Shown here piece after piece: positions 12,874 through 26,900 of a stretch of DNA of 64,000 nucleotides. Both the position numbers and the translations under genes were made by a program. The stretch spans positions 559,744 through 623,743 of the forward strand of contig NW_008707145.1 in the NCBI RefSeq assembly GCF_000327385.1, written 5' to 3'. The notes below the pieces were generated by a model that was not told the DNA's origin, ran no database searches, and was given only the letters and a program-made list of their open reading frames with translations. How positions within the stretch are numbered: position 1 is the first letter of the stretch; the number at the start of each line of letters is the position of its first letter. The DNA comes from Lottia gigantea. Lineage: Eukaryota > Mollusca > Gastropoda > Lottiidae.

Positions 12874-12989
12874 AGACCTTGCCGAAACAAAAGTAGTTCA
12901 GTAGGTTGGAGTAGTGGAGAAGATAGCATCAGTTTTCTTTGAGGATTTGTACCAAAGAAAATACAAGCAACAAATTCAGTATATTGTTT

Positions 12990-13075
12990 TTTCAAGTAAT
13001 ACTAACAAAATCTGCCAATTGGCTAGTTAAAAATCAAAGATGGCGGTCATTTTTCAAGATGGCTGCCAAACTTGT
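12990..13075 (+). repeat. Dispersed repeat, copy 1 (inverted at 27175)
   Basis: CAAGTAATACTAACAAAATC through CATTTTTCAAGATGGCTGCC matches the reverse complement of 27175-27255, including AAAGATGG and TTTTTCAAGATGGCTGCCAA. Confidence 0.6.
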
Positions 13076-14677
13076 CTGCTCGTTATATATAAGTTGCCGT
13101 TGCAGTTGTGATTCGCCATGTCTTTGTTTGTCCAATACAGTTCCGAAATATGAGGACCAAACGATTAATACATTAGTCACTGTAAATCTGAAAAAAAACT
13201 ATAAGGTTGTAGTGGATGTTAAAATCAAAATGATCTTCCACGGGCCACGCGAACCCACCTGCGTAAAGTTGTGCCGAAAACAAAGGGTATCGGTATATTC
13301 ATATAACTCCTTGAGAATAATGACGTTCCATGACGCTACACTTATCTTCTCTATCTCTACAGGTAGATTTTGAGCCAAATAAGACTTTGAAGGTTTTGAT
13401 TTTAAGGAGGCGATCGCAATGAAACTGATTGTACTGATTCACTCTTTTTAAATTAGATTTTCTCCTTGTAATACTTGTCTGAAGATGGAAAAACACTCGA
13501 CGTAACAAATTGTAACAAAGAGAATTAGCTGCAATCCCACCCTACCAGCTGAATTAATTCAACAATTTGTATATTATTTGTGTTAAACAATCTTCAACAA
13601 TGACAAGAATTCCTTTTTATTCACTGTAATGTTGTTGGTATCTCGAAACAGGTTCTGGGTGTTAGAGGTTGTAACGTTACAAGAATGCCTCTAATGTTTT
13701 TGATTTATCAAGGTGATAGTTTAACTAGGGTTATATGAAACCTTTGATAAAATACATGTAATGTTAGACTGAGCCCGGTGCACTCATAATCGTTTGGTTG
13801 TTAAGGACGCTATAAATCTAATTTCCTTTCTTCTGTTTTAACACCATATTTCCTGTTTGTTTTCTTTAACGTTTCTGTGCATCTGAAGATCTTATCAGAT
13901 TATCTTTGAAGGTGATTTTCACAGACACCATTGTTCGAGTGATATGCCTGGTTCTACTTAATGCATTGAATCAAACAGCGTGTAGGTTCTGTATGTGATC
14001 TATAACATTCATATGACATAACACAGACGTTCGGTAGTGACATTTGTCGCTTCTGGTTTGTCGTTTCTGAGATAGTGCCAATAACAGGTATCTTGACGAC
14101 ATTACCATTAAAACTACCAGAATGCGAAGCTGAGTTGACAAACGCTAGAGTGGCGTCAATATGTGTTCAATATGGGTGCGACTGTCAGACTTGCGACAAT
14201 GGGCATAAAACTCACAGACTGCGGACTGAAGAATGATCTTGAGGAAACCTTCTCAACAGGTTGCCTGCTCCATCTCAGGCCTGTACAATTTGGAGACTGA
14301 AGCGCATTCTTCCACGTTATCTTTTTCTTTCTTTATCTATTGTTCTAACGTGTAATTTAATTCCTTTTACTTTTTTAGGTGGTCTGTTATAATTGTGTGT
14401 ATATATTGCAGTCTGTGTACTCTGGTAAGACAAATTTTGATATTTAAACAACCCTTTTCAGTTTTAGGCCTAAACCTAAATAAACATGTATTTTAAATGT
14501 CGGAACTTACCTTTTTGTGGTAATCATTTTAGAATTAACGTCAGTTTTGGTCAGACAATCTGTAACTTGATAACCATTCAAGGAAAACTCCTCTGAAACC
14601 TGAAAGTTTCTTCAACATGGGATTTACAAGCATTATGTTAATGTATTTTGACGAATTGAGAGTAATTAATACAAACT

Positions 14678-14731
14678 ATATGGCTTCATGAATTAGACGC
14701 TTGCATTGGCAGCCCCCGGGGTTAGCTCCCA
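14678..14731 (+). mobile_element. SINE tRNA-head-like remnant
   Basis: TGGCTTCATGAATTAGACGC and GGGGTTAGCTCCC keep the spacing and likeness of the A and B boxes of the 12598 SINE. The body is absent. Confidence 0.35.
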
Positions 14732-16588
14732 ATATTTTTAAGTCAATTCAAGGGCCTACGATTATTAAAATATGGGTGTACAGCAATTACAAAATTGAAA
14801 TTTCGATAAATGCACTCCCCATTTTCATTTGCCCAATCTTGACCAGAAACGTGAGATATTCAATTTCATTCCATTTCGTTTTTGCTTGAGATGATTAAGA
14901 TGTGGGCGTATAACCAGTACAAACTTGAAAGAAGTCGTTAGTTCTTTATCACACTGTACTAAAAAAAACAAGACAAAACTTCTTTTGAGCAAACCTTAAG
15001 GTATTATTCTTTCACAACTTTTGATGGTATAATAAGGCAAAAATTAATTTTAACGTCTTTTCACTTGTCAAGTTAATCTTTCATCTAAAATATACGTCAA
15101 GTTAATTTGATAATCTGGCGACATGTTGACAATTTGATGCAAACTTTTCGTCGTGAAAAGATGATAAAATAATCATAATGACAGATAAAAAAGAGACATG
15201 ATTTAAACAAAAAGTGAGATAACTAATTGCGGTGTTAAAAATGTCAAAATATTTTACACTTCGTTGACTTTATATTTCCTATATTTATTTTCATAACGTG
15301 TTACACTTAGATGCAGTTGCCCGCAGGCGGTGCAGTGATTTCAGATTTATTGGAAGCGGATGCGACTCCTGCTGATTAAGGGGAGCTCAGATCGATTACA
15401 ATGTCTGAGAAAAATTATATTTTTAGAAATTAACAGCAACAAGGGGATAGTCATCGGCCACTGAATTCAGTTGACTTGAGTGTACCGACGACTAAAATAT
15501 CGCAAATGTTTCCATAGTTGCCCATATTCTATCGCTTTTGCTCGCACTCGGAAATTTCGACTGCGACAGATCGAAAGTCCTGGGCACCAGAAGGGGTATG
15601 CTTACTCTTCTAGACACCTGATACCATTTTCATTATGAAATACTGATTCACTTATTATTGATATACTACTCCATGTTCATTAACTGTTACTAATGTTTCG
15701 CCAATATATTGTTTTGAATTTCGGGTTTCGTTTTGCGGTCGTCGGCGCGGGTCGATGGACGTTTGTCAATGGTGTCTATATTGCTTTGGACTTGTAAATG
15801 ATTTTTGTTTCCAGTAGTTACTTGTTTATCAGTTTGCAGTCCATTTCAAATTCATAATCTAGTGTTAAGGTAAACTTTCCGCCCATAATACACATAATAC
15901 ATCATTAACTGACAAAAGAGTCATCAGAGATCGCAGTGCATCTCATATTTTGTTCACGTTTTATTAATTGTCATTCATCAAACCACTAATCTGATCTCTC
16001 TTTAACATGAAATCTGACACTGTATGGACCTGACAGTTGGCTAATACCCCTGTTTTTATAATTATTACATTCTTTCTCGTCTTTACACAGTCAATTCTCA
16101 AAGTTAGAACAAATCTCCCAGAATTTGTTGACTTTACTCAAAAAATAATTTTTGTACTAGATAAATTCTCGATTAGGCACGATTTAACATTCAAGCAAAT
16201 CGTAATGGTAATAGATTAAATAGTCAACATTGACAGATAGGCCATGTGACCCAGACATGGTCGTTTAGTCGTTTGTCTAAAGTAAATTTGACAACTTGTT
16301 CTATTTTTTATGATCAAAGTTTATGATTATCCGCCCGAATACATTCATTATATGAGACAGTGGAACACACATGCGATATGAATTGAATTTTCCAGTTCAA
16401 TTCCTTACTGTCAACATCTTCAAGAAATACTTTTCTTAATAAGAGCCATGGATCCGTAAATTGTTTGTCGTGATACAGTTAAGTTTCGGTACAATTGCTT
16501 GTTTTGTCGCTAGTCTTGATATTCATAGAGGTACTCTCACACCATAGCAATTGTGTATGGTTGCGAATATTGAAGTTGGTCATGAGTA

Positions 16589-16810
16589 CCGAGCGCAACT
16601 CACAGCTTAGTTGCATGACAGTTGCGTTCGAAACTTATGACCGAGTAAGTGGCCGAAAATGTGTGCTGGCAATGAGAGCAAGCTTCATGTAAATTACCCC
16701 GAGCGCAACTCCCAGCTTAGTTGAACGACAGTTGCATTCGAAACTTATGACCGGGTAAGTGGCCGAAAATGTGTACTGGCAATGAGAGCAAGCTTCTTGT
16801 AAATTACCCG
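16589..16810. repeat. Two tandem copies of a ~110-bp unit
   Basis: Copies begin GAGCGCAACTCACAGCTTAG and GAGCGCAACTCCCAGCTTAG, and each ends in CTTGTAAATTACC or CATGTAAATTACC. They are about 95% alike by eye. The left flank (16547-16590, GGTTGCGAATATTGAAG, CATGAGTACCGAG) recurs at 3283-3365. Confidence 0.8.
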
Positions 16811-17805
16811 ATCCTCTGCTTCGGATTGTTCCGTCTCTAGATGTAAAATAGTATAAAATGCTATTTCATAGCATACAATCTGTTAGATATTTGTAAGTTG
16901 ATGCGGGTTGGCTGTATCTTTAGTTCTAAACGGTCAGATGTTTTCGTTGATACAAGCAAGGTGTTATAAATGAATGAATTCTTGTACACAATTGATACCT
17001 ATTCGTTTCAGGTGTAACATCATCTTGGTTGAAGGAAATGTAACAGTAGAATGTGCGTAACATATTCATTACAAGATAGAAATAAACCTTTGATTTATTC
17101 AATTTTTGACACGTGTCAACCGTGTCATGGAATTCTTTTTACAGTATCTGAATTCACTATTCTGTTAGGAAGAAATACCTTGCATATCTGAATTCACTTT
17201 TTGTGCATTAACAATGCAGATATTTGACGACAATATTTGAGTTGAAAGTTTAGTTGACCTAATGTCAAAATCTAATGTAATTTATATACTCTGCCTTACT
17301 TAGCACTGGTTGTATAAAATTATATATGTTTTACTTACTACTTAACATGTAAACATTACATAAAGCTATTGAATTAATACAAACTACAATAAAGGTTTAA
17401 AATCAAAACACACCATGTTTAAATAGCTAAAGGAGACCATCCCTAAAAACAAAATTGTATAAAATATTTTTTTACTTTTTTAGAATATTTCTTTTTTCAA
17501 ATAGTAAATTTTGGAAATATTCCAAATAAATTTTTTTGTGTTTAACGCCTTCCGCTTTGAAAAAGTTGAATGAAAATAATGTTTTTGCTTAATGGATGTC
17601 AAATTCTTAAACATGTGAATGGCATGTAACTGTAAAGTTAAATATTTGCTTTCCAAATCATATCCAATGTCAAACGAATCTTAAGTGTTCCTGAGTTATA
17701 ACATTGGAGCGAATTCATCTATATAGTTATTTTGGCAAAAGGGACATCGTTAGCAAGTTACTTTATAATGCAGATCAATAGAACGACGATTCGATTTTGT
17801 TACAG

Positions 17806-17906
17806 GTTGAAGGAAAATGGGGACCGTGGACAGACTGGTCAGTATGTAGTAAAACCTGTGGTCATGGAGTTGTCCATCGTCAAAGAGTCTGTCATCTGAT
17901 AAATAG
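17806..17906 (+). CDS. Gene A exon 1 (visible): first half of TSR1
   Basis: Acceptor TTACAG, donor GTAGGT. It encodes [17 protein letters not shown], the canonical TSR start with the WxxWxxW tryptophans and CSxTCG. It begins in phase 0 and ends after two bases of a codon. The paralogous exon in gene B (61613-61716) has the same phases and is 3 bases longer. Confidence 0.92.
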
Positions 17907-20900
17907 GTAGGTCTATGTTATGTCACAATCAGCTGTGAAAAACTAAATTTGGTTTCTAGAAGCCTTTTTGAGTCAAATGGACACAGTGTATATGAATATA
18001 GCACAAGAAGCATTCGCATAAGCGTCAAATAAGCGTGGCTACGGTAAGTAAGTTGCATTCTGTAGTTTTTTTGGTTACATAAATATTTTCATTTTTTTGT
18101 AGTGAATCCGAGGCATGTGAAGGGGTAAAGAAGCAATACAAGCCCTGTTTTATAAAGGTAAATAGCTAATTGAGCAAAATTCTTCATGTAACAGGTCTGG
18201 ACACACTTCAAAATTCGAAACCATCCAGACAAGTGGACATCCAATATATGACGTTTTGCTCGCGAAATCGATGAACCATCTCAATAAGAGGCTCTCATTG
18301 TGAATTTCATTTCGGGCAAGGGAGGGCTTGATTATTTAAATGCTCACGTCCAGGATGGAACAAATACTTCATTGAGAGAATGAGATACAGATAGTGGATT
18401 AGATCGACACAAGAAGGGCAGTTTTCGTATCAACATTTAAAGCTGATGAATTGTTAGTAAAGTTCCACATTCGATTAGAAATCTGAAAGAACCTTACTTA
18501 TAGACTGTTTGGATTTAGGATTCTTCTGTTCTTTCTATTAGACACCTATCCATAATTACCATTCGTATCGTCGTTTGTATATTTTCTATTTCAGAATTGC
18601 CAAAACCCAACTAATGGTGACTCCGAATGTCGAAAACTCAATTCAAAAATATATGGTGGAAAGAGATTTAATTGGAAAGCTATCAGAAATCGTATGTAGG
18701 TTTACCACTTCATTATTCTCAGAGACATTATCATTTTCTATGAGGCATTTATATTTTGGATACTCATTCAAATTTGAAAGGTTGTCTTTAAGTGAGTGTC
18801 TGGTGTCAGTGGCCGGGCCAGCTTCGCGAGACAGAGCTTGGGGCACATATAGGGGACAGACTGTGGAGATGTCATAATCGCAAGCTTCTCATGGAGGCTT
18901 TAATTGAATTGGTTTGGTGCATACCGACCCATATTTTGGGGCAAATTATTATATTTTTAGAATAAATTGCGGGTAGAATTAGGGATGCAAAGAAAGAAAA
19001 AGAAATAAACAACTTTATTTTACATGGATAACAACTTAGGTTCACAGTTAAGGATCCTCTCTACCAGCTGATCCTTGGCCAAACCATTGATCTTTCGCGG
19101 ATTATATGTACCCATTTACAGCTGGGTCGACTGGAATTATGAGTGAAGATGACTAATTCAAGGTCATCGGAATATCACGTGTCAATCGAGAATTGAACCC
19201 ACAGCCACCATGTGCTCGACGTAACTAAGCATGAAAACAGTTTTCAGAAAAAAGTGCAATTTTTGAGCTCATATATATTCTCACCGATTTGACTTTCTTT
19301 TTGTAGCTTACAAAAGATGTGAACTGTCTTGTAAAGCGGAAGGTCATCATTATTATAGAAGCTTAGATGCGATACTCAGTGATGGTATACCATGTAAACT
19401 TGATAATAACTCTTATTGTTTATCTGGTGTTTGTTTGGTGAGTAGAAATATACTTTATATAACTAATTTCGAAACTGAGGGAACAGAGTGGATTAATGGG
19501 CGACAACTGTCGGGGTTAAAATTCCAATAAAAGAACAACTAAGTTTCTTGATTTTGATATTGAAAAATATTGATAGTGATCTCAAATTTGTACATGATGA
19601 CCACCAGCAACTCCAATTTGATGATGCAGCAAGAAGGAGATCCATCTTTCATTTAGTAAAAACACCATTGACAGAATTTGTCTTCTGATTAGTATAGTAC
19701 TCTCTGTACAAGTTAAAGCAACAGTTTTCATATACCAAATCGTTTTTGCTTGTATCGATCACTACGATCGTTTCAAGCCTGATCTCCATTTTTCATCTGA
19801 TATTTTTTTTATCAGAAATGCCAAAAAAAAAAAAAAAAACACATATTTTTGTTATTCTTTTTCTTCTTCTGTGTTTATTAGTTTTCATGTCTTTTCTGAA
19901 ATATCATAAGATCAACCTTTTTAATTTCGCGTTTTCAAACTCCCATTGAAATTTATGCATAACCAGGAGGAAAATTCCATGTCAGAAGTACAGGTCATAA
20001 GAAAAATTTATTGGTTAATAGATAACAGGAAGCATGTTCAAGAAAGCTAATGCCTTGTGGAAGTTTTCTTCAAAGGCTTGTGTTACATATAGTTTATTTC
20101 TGAAGAGAAATTCAACTTTATTAATGGAATAATAAAACTGCCTGCAATTTTCACACATGTATTGCCATTGGGTTTTAGATGCAGATATTTTTTTAATTGT
20201 GCAGAGATTGATATCAATTGCAAACACATTTTACCAATTCATCTTGCACATTGCATTAATGTTTCGAGTATGGTAAGAATTAAGCAATGTTTCAGATTAG
20301 ACAAAAAGAGATGCACACCCAAAAATTTTTTTCTGTATAGCCTTCTTTTGTATTGATTATCTTAAAGGCCATGGTTCGTCATTTCCGGGGGTTGATTTGG
20401 GCCTTGAATAAATGCAAATAGTTTTCAGATGCACTAGAACTGCACGTGAATCGCATTATCCCTTCAATATACCTCAAACTAGAAATTTCATTTTATATTT
20501 CTAACTTATACATGTATATGTACATGACTGAGTCACAAAAAAGGTGAGTCGTCATTTTAATTTTCAAACGCGTATAATTCTGGCCACACGTGGATTTAAA
20601 GGCTCAGATTTTGAAGGAGAGCTGTGAACACCATTACTGATTAGCTTAGTTTAAAAGTTCCCGTTTCTAAGATAAGGTACGATCGATCAAACCTTTAAAA
20701 GTGCCTTTCATACGGTTTCGCTCCCGAATGTTGTAAAAGTTCCCCAAGAAGACAATTCAAATGAATTAAATACCCACAATGAATTATTATAATAAAAAAC
20801 AGTCATTAATTCGAACATATTCAACAACTAGTAGTAATCTAGTAAATGTCGTGAAGTACAAATTTCATTTCAATGTAATATGCTAATATAATCATTCTTG

Positions 20901-23900
20901 ATTAATGTTGACAAAAAAATCTAACCTTTGCACTTAAAAAAACCGATATTCTTTGTCCAGCTGTTTGCTGTAACGAAGTGAATTATTCTAGATGACTGTA
21001 TGTAAAGAATGCAGTGGCACAAACAATTAGCTTATAACCATCTATCACTCTACCAATATAGCCTCGAGAAATACATGGGGCCACAAGATCAAGATACAGC
21101 TTCTAGAAAAATAAAATACTTTCTTTGTAAGAATTGTTTAAAATATACACGACTTACATGTTTTATGTATATATGTTATCAGGGGTATTGTGTAAATGAT
21201 AATGAAGTATATTCAAACATTCATAATTTATATTGGAATGAACATGAACGTTAAATTTTATCAGCTTGCATACCAATTCCCCCGTCATTCCATTTGTATC
21301 TGCTTTTGACAAGATTTTGGCAAAATTTTAGAAAATTCCCCTGATATATTTTATTATTTTTACGATATGCGCTTCTCACAAAAACATTTTTTGTCTCTCT
21401 AATAACAGCACCTCCATATCAAACACTATCTTTCCTGAAGAGGTTTTTACATCCATAACGGCAGCACGATATTATGGATTAACGATATTATGGATAAAAC
21501 GAGTCCGCAGCTGTTGCACTAACCATGTGTAGGCAGAATGAGATGAGCTCCAGTCAATTTGACCGGATGGGCGTAAAATTACTTTTCATTGGTATTCCGA
21601 CTATGTGGTAGACGCCGAAACAGGGGGTTGATGGGGGGTTGGGTGGCAAGTCGGGACAGCCCACCAACCCACAAACACGCGCACCTAAACACCATCCCAG
21701 CCCTTGAGTTGCACAAATGGTCAATTTGACATGAATATGCCCTTTTATATTATTTCATACAATCTTTAATTTGAATTGTACATCACTATAATCATTAACC
21801 ATATCAATTCGTCTCGTGGGTTAATAAAAATTATCGACAAGACATCAGGCATTGAATCACGTTCTGATTCAGAGGGAATGTGGATAAATTTGATCGGTTC
21901 AGATTGACGTGGAGATCTGTTGTATTATTGTTGTAGGCGGTAAGGTGAAGTCGGGTATTTGGGATTCCTGAGTTACAGGAACTGTCATAATTTGAGAACA
22001 ATACCTTTAAAGCAACCATATTTCAGATTTATGAAATGATTATGGCAAAAAAAAACCCCAAAACATAGCAACGGTAGATATTCTATTCTCATCAGGGCCT
22101 TAAATAACGTGTAGACAGATGACGCAAAATACACTTTCTGTTTTGTCAAGATTAAGAATGCAATTCCCGGCTACAATTTGAAATTGTGGAGAAATTTCGA
22201 GAAATCTACATTGTGTACAATAGGTGCCACACTGGATCTCGGATCTATGTCCCCTTCGAACGACAAGACACCCTATCCTTGTCAGCTCACCTGTATTGTG
22301 ATGGGATGCCCATAAAATCGAAATACAGTACACTGTTGGAAATTCTACTGTGTCTTAAATTGTGGAGAAATCTCGCGAAATCTCCAATGTGCACAAAAGG
22401 TGTCACATTGGTGCTCGGTTCTATGTCCCTTTCGAACAACCAGACACCCTATCCTGGTCAGCTCACCTATATTGTGACGGGATGCCCATAAAATCGAAAT
22501 ACAGTACACTGTTGGAAATTTTACTATCTCTTAATGGAGCCCAAACCAATTTAATTTTCCGAATGAGAAACAGTGTTCAGCTTTGAATCACAAAATCTTC
22601 AACCATATGAAAACAGTATAAAATATTTCTTATATGGAAAAAATGAGTGGTACTATTTCTTTATCAATTTTAAAATCATGTCTTTTTGCAATTCAATACT
22701 CTATAACATCCTAACAAGTTAGATCATCTTTGTTTATGGAACCATGTAAGTGTTTGTTCAACATCAAACCTTAACCACCATCTCGTTTACTTTCTGTGGT
22801 TTCACAATTTTAAACAAATACACACAAAAAATCTGCAGGTTTAAACAAAAGGCTTGGGTATGATTAAGTTTGTTTCTTGTTAGATGGTTTAACAGTTTAA
22901 AGAAATGACAATGGTGTTATCTAACCGCACCATGAATCACATTGCGGTAATCATAAGGCGATCAGTAGGGATTGGTTATAGATGTTATCTTGACGAACGC
23001 AGTGAGCTGGTGAGAAAACACTTTCAGAAACTCTTGACAATACTCTTGTCGGCGACAAAAATCGGTTGAAGATATTTTGAGTAACGGACTAAATAACCTT
23101 GTTAGGTTATAATACCTAAGGAATTTTCAACCCGGTTTCCCCCTGTCCCTGTCAGTGATGCAGGTCGGAGGGGCTGACATTGAGAAGGCGTCAAGTCGTT
23201 TGGAAACCGAGGCCCCGTGAGCTACAGGCTCAGCACGTTAAGAGTTGCAAATCGAGAAAGATAAGGCTTATGCTATTGTTCTGACAAGATTTCCTTCATT
23301 GCACACTGCATGGCGTTGCCCTTCTTCATTAGTACAATGAATGTCGAAGAGTAAGCTTTGTTTTTGTCTGAATGACTTTATATATGTTTTACTATTGTTA
23401 ACATTTCATTTCTGGCTTTCATCTCAAATTTATGAAGACACTATGGTATAAAGATTGTTTAATCTTGAATTAAACAGCCATATGTTTTTTTGAAAACCGG
23501 TAAGTCCTGATCAACTCTGAAAGCGTGACATTAATAATAAATATCACATCAAATTTGTATTGAAATTTTTTCAGATCTTTTTTTGTGTTAACTGAGTACA
23601 TTAATCGATTACATTGGACACTATCAGGTTCAAAAATGTCGTGTTGGGTTCAAGCTGAACAACTAATTGGTATTTCACCTTTAGATAAAACAGCCAATCT
23701 TATGTCACTAAAACCTCATAAAAGATTTTGGTTGGCCTAACGTATTCCGCCTCTTGAAAAAAGCTCCATTCATAACTGCAGTGAAGGTATTTCGGGTTGT
23801 AAATAGCGACTAGAAATGAAGTGTAAATATTGGTTATAAAGTTATTACATGATTTGAAGTTAGTAATAGTGTCAGTGGACCTTAACTAACATTATATTAA

Positions 23901-26900
23901 CCAAGCTATTAATAATTAGTTCTGAGTTATTCAAATACGCTTATATCGATGACTTCAGAAAGCTAGAGGAGATAACTGAAGTGTGATTTTCTGCTAGGGA
24001 ATATTTTTTTGGGATTTTAAAATGGACTGGCAACTATTTTCTAATTTTCTACTCTTTATCTTGGTAAGACAATTATGTTTTGTTTTTATTAGTAGATGTT
24101 ATCTAATTCACCCGTCTGTCTCTTTAAAGGGACAGGTTTGCGCTTTCGAAGGGTTTATTTGCTTCTTGAATATATGTAAAATATTCAGAAGTACTACAAA
24201 TGTACGAAAATCGCATAGTTCCTTCAAACTAGGAATTTGTATTTCTATATATGTCTTTTCTATATATGACAGAGTCTCAAGAAAAGATGAGTCGTCATTT
24301 TAGCTATCTAACGCGGAAATACTGGACAGACAAGGATTTAAAGGCTCAAATTTCTACGGTGAGCTGCAAACACTATTACTGATTAGCTTAGCTAAAAAAT
24401 TCCCGTTTCTGAGACTAAGGTACGAATGGTCAAACGGATGGCGAATCTGTCTCTTTAAATAATGTCTATATATTTGACATAAACCTGTATGTGTTATGTA
24501 CAACGTCTAGCTCTTTGTTCATTCAAACGTTAAATAGGTGATTAAAAAGGTTTTTGTGAGAATCTTTTTTCTAGGTAATTTCATTAAACTTTTTAATAAA
24601 TCAAAATTTTTGATTTGAAATGTAATTTCGTGAGCAATATTTAAGTTGTTTCATGAATTTCGACACTGGCTTGTATTGTCTTGTATTGTCTTGTATTGTA
24701 TTTCCCAAATTGCACACTGTGTGGCCTTGCCAGTTTCGGGACGAAACATCGCACTTTTATTCTGAGATATTGATAAAATTTGTCACTTTCGCTTTATTTA
24801 GATTGATTTAACACATCGTAACTTTTGTTTGGTCAAATGAAGGTAGGAGACCCCATGTAGTGTGCAAGGAGGGAAATTTGCCTGGATAATGTTAGTTTCG
24901 GGCCCTTAGTCAGGCTTGATTGTGGGGCGATGGTGTATGTTGTTTAGATGCAGTAATGGAATTGCCCCCTTGCCCCTGCAGCTACGGGCCTGACAAGTAC
25001 ACAATTGAGATCATTAGTAAAGAAGCTCTCTTGGATAAAGGTTTAAGACCAATTTATTGCCTTGATCGTAAAACGTTAATAAAATCACACTATTACGCTG
25101 TTGCACTTTTATTTTCATTACAAGGACGCGATTTTGTTTTTTATTTACACAGAAATATATATATATATATATATACCTTATTAAACGAACTGATAATGAA
25201 TTTTATACTATGTCATTAATTTTGGCAGGTTGATTGCCTTATTGAATTAGTTTTTTTTCAAATCCTGGTCATGTCGATAAGGTTATTTTCTATTGAATAT
25301 TCTTTCAATTACAGTATAGATCGGTATTTTAATAAGACATTTTTATTTACTATCCCATCGGCGATCTACTATCCTCATCTCAATAATGAAATAACTAAAT
25401 CAAACAAGGAGCCTTGAAATAAATAGATTTACCAAAATCTTCTATATACCAATCAAATTTCAGTTCATTTCTACTCATTTTTAGAGGTTTTAACTCTTTT
25501 TAGAATTTGAGGGCGTAATAGAGCCTAAGGCCTAAAACATAACTTGTTTAGCTTGAAAATAAGCTTAACAGAGAGGGTGTTAATAATATTTACCTTGAAA
25601 CGTTTTCTTCTATTCATGATGGGGTTATTGAAATATCTGTTCTGTTCGTGGCTTTCATTTGAATCGTGATGGCGAAATCTAGAAATGATTCCTTCCTTCA
25701 TGGCGGCTATTGATATATTTTATCTTCATGGGGGCTATTGACATCTTTTTCTCTTCATGGTGGCTATTGACATGTTTCTTTCCTTCATGGTGGCTATTGA
25801 AATGTTTCTTACCTTCATGGTGGCTTTTGACATGCTTCTTTCCTTTCATGGTGGCTATTGATATGTGACTTCCCTTTATACTAGATATTAACAAGGTTCC
25901 TTCCTTTCGTGCTGGTTATGAACAAGGTTTGTTCCCTGAATGGAAACGCAGGCCCCGTTGTAAGTGGGCATTATAAGTATAGCGTTGAAACTTTTCAAAT
26001 AATTCTGCAATTATTGAAAGCACGGACCTCGGAGTGAGCATCACTGTATAATAAGAATATATATCTACTGTTTACTGTGTTTACTATTAACTAGTGTTTC
26101 ATGTACCAAAGTTATATTATTATTTTAACTAATGGATATATTATAAATTGACGATAAACTCTTATTCTCAATTAAAAACCATGTTGTGCTCTTAACATAG
26201 AATATTGGCACGTGAGTTACCTTTTAAAAATACATGTGGTCATAAGATAAGTGAAGGCAAATTGTAAAATAATATTGAACTAATTTGATCAATATGCCGA
26301 TATCAATAGTATCACAAAGTTTAATGTCGTGGTTGCACTTGCAAGCATCTCTAACCACACCTTTTAAAAACAATCTCAATTGGCCCAAAACATGATTTAA
26401 TGATATGAATAAAAAAATGTGGGTCTCTGTTTGCCAGAAGAAGAATTTGTGGCGCTGTCTGAATATCATTTGAGTCCCCCCACTCCTTACATTAAAACAT
26501 TATCAAGTACAAACAATGAATGATCTTTGCGGCACCCTCAAATTCTGTTTTCAATTATTATCATATGAAATATTATACGGTACAACACGACTTGGGGAAG
26601 CTGAAAAACCCACCCATGTATTTCAATCATTTAAGATTTTAATGTTCGTAGAAGCCAACCTTGTTCTGTAATTCCAATGTAAATATTTTGAATCACCAAA
26701 TATTATTTATGGTAAGGATATACAGCTCTCGGTTGAGGTATTATATGAAGTTGCCTCAGATTTGCTAACATTTGATCTCTAACTAGACGAAATATCCCAA
26801 TATTTTCATTTCATCTGTGGGAGGTTTTGTTCTGACAGATGTACGGGGCTCTGCTGCAGTTTTATTGAATTACGTGCAACGAGATTGCACAAAAATGGGA

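Larger units (their letters stand above)
1..17805. other. Upstream region or 5' intron of gene A; no gene recognised
   Basis: No reading frame here shows a recognisable domain, and the short open frames are AT-rich noise or lie inside repeats. The signal-peptide exon of gene A may lie here or before the window. Contents I can name are dispersed palindromic repeats, a 37-bp minisatellite, one SINE and small local duplications, listed separately. The rest is unremarkable AT-rich DNA. Confidence 0.6.

Noticed and set aside
16037-16219. Hydrophobic open frame that could be a signal-peptide exon for gene A
   Set aside because: It begins at TTG rather than ATG, and the hydrophobicity follows from AT-rich composition; no splice donor in a suitable phase is evident.
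19060-19215. Second, antisense tRNA-derived SINE
   Set aside because: GGTTCAATTCTCG on the minus strand is B-box-like, but no convincing A box and no target duplication were found. A shared CCAGCTGATCCTTGGCCAAA-like stretch at 9207 is too short to define a family.
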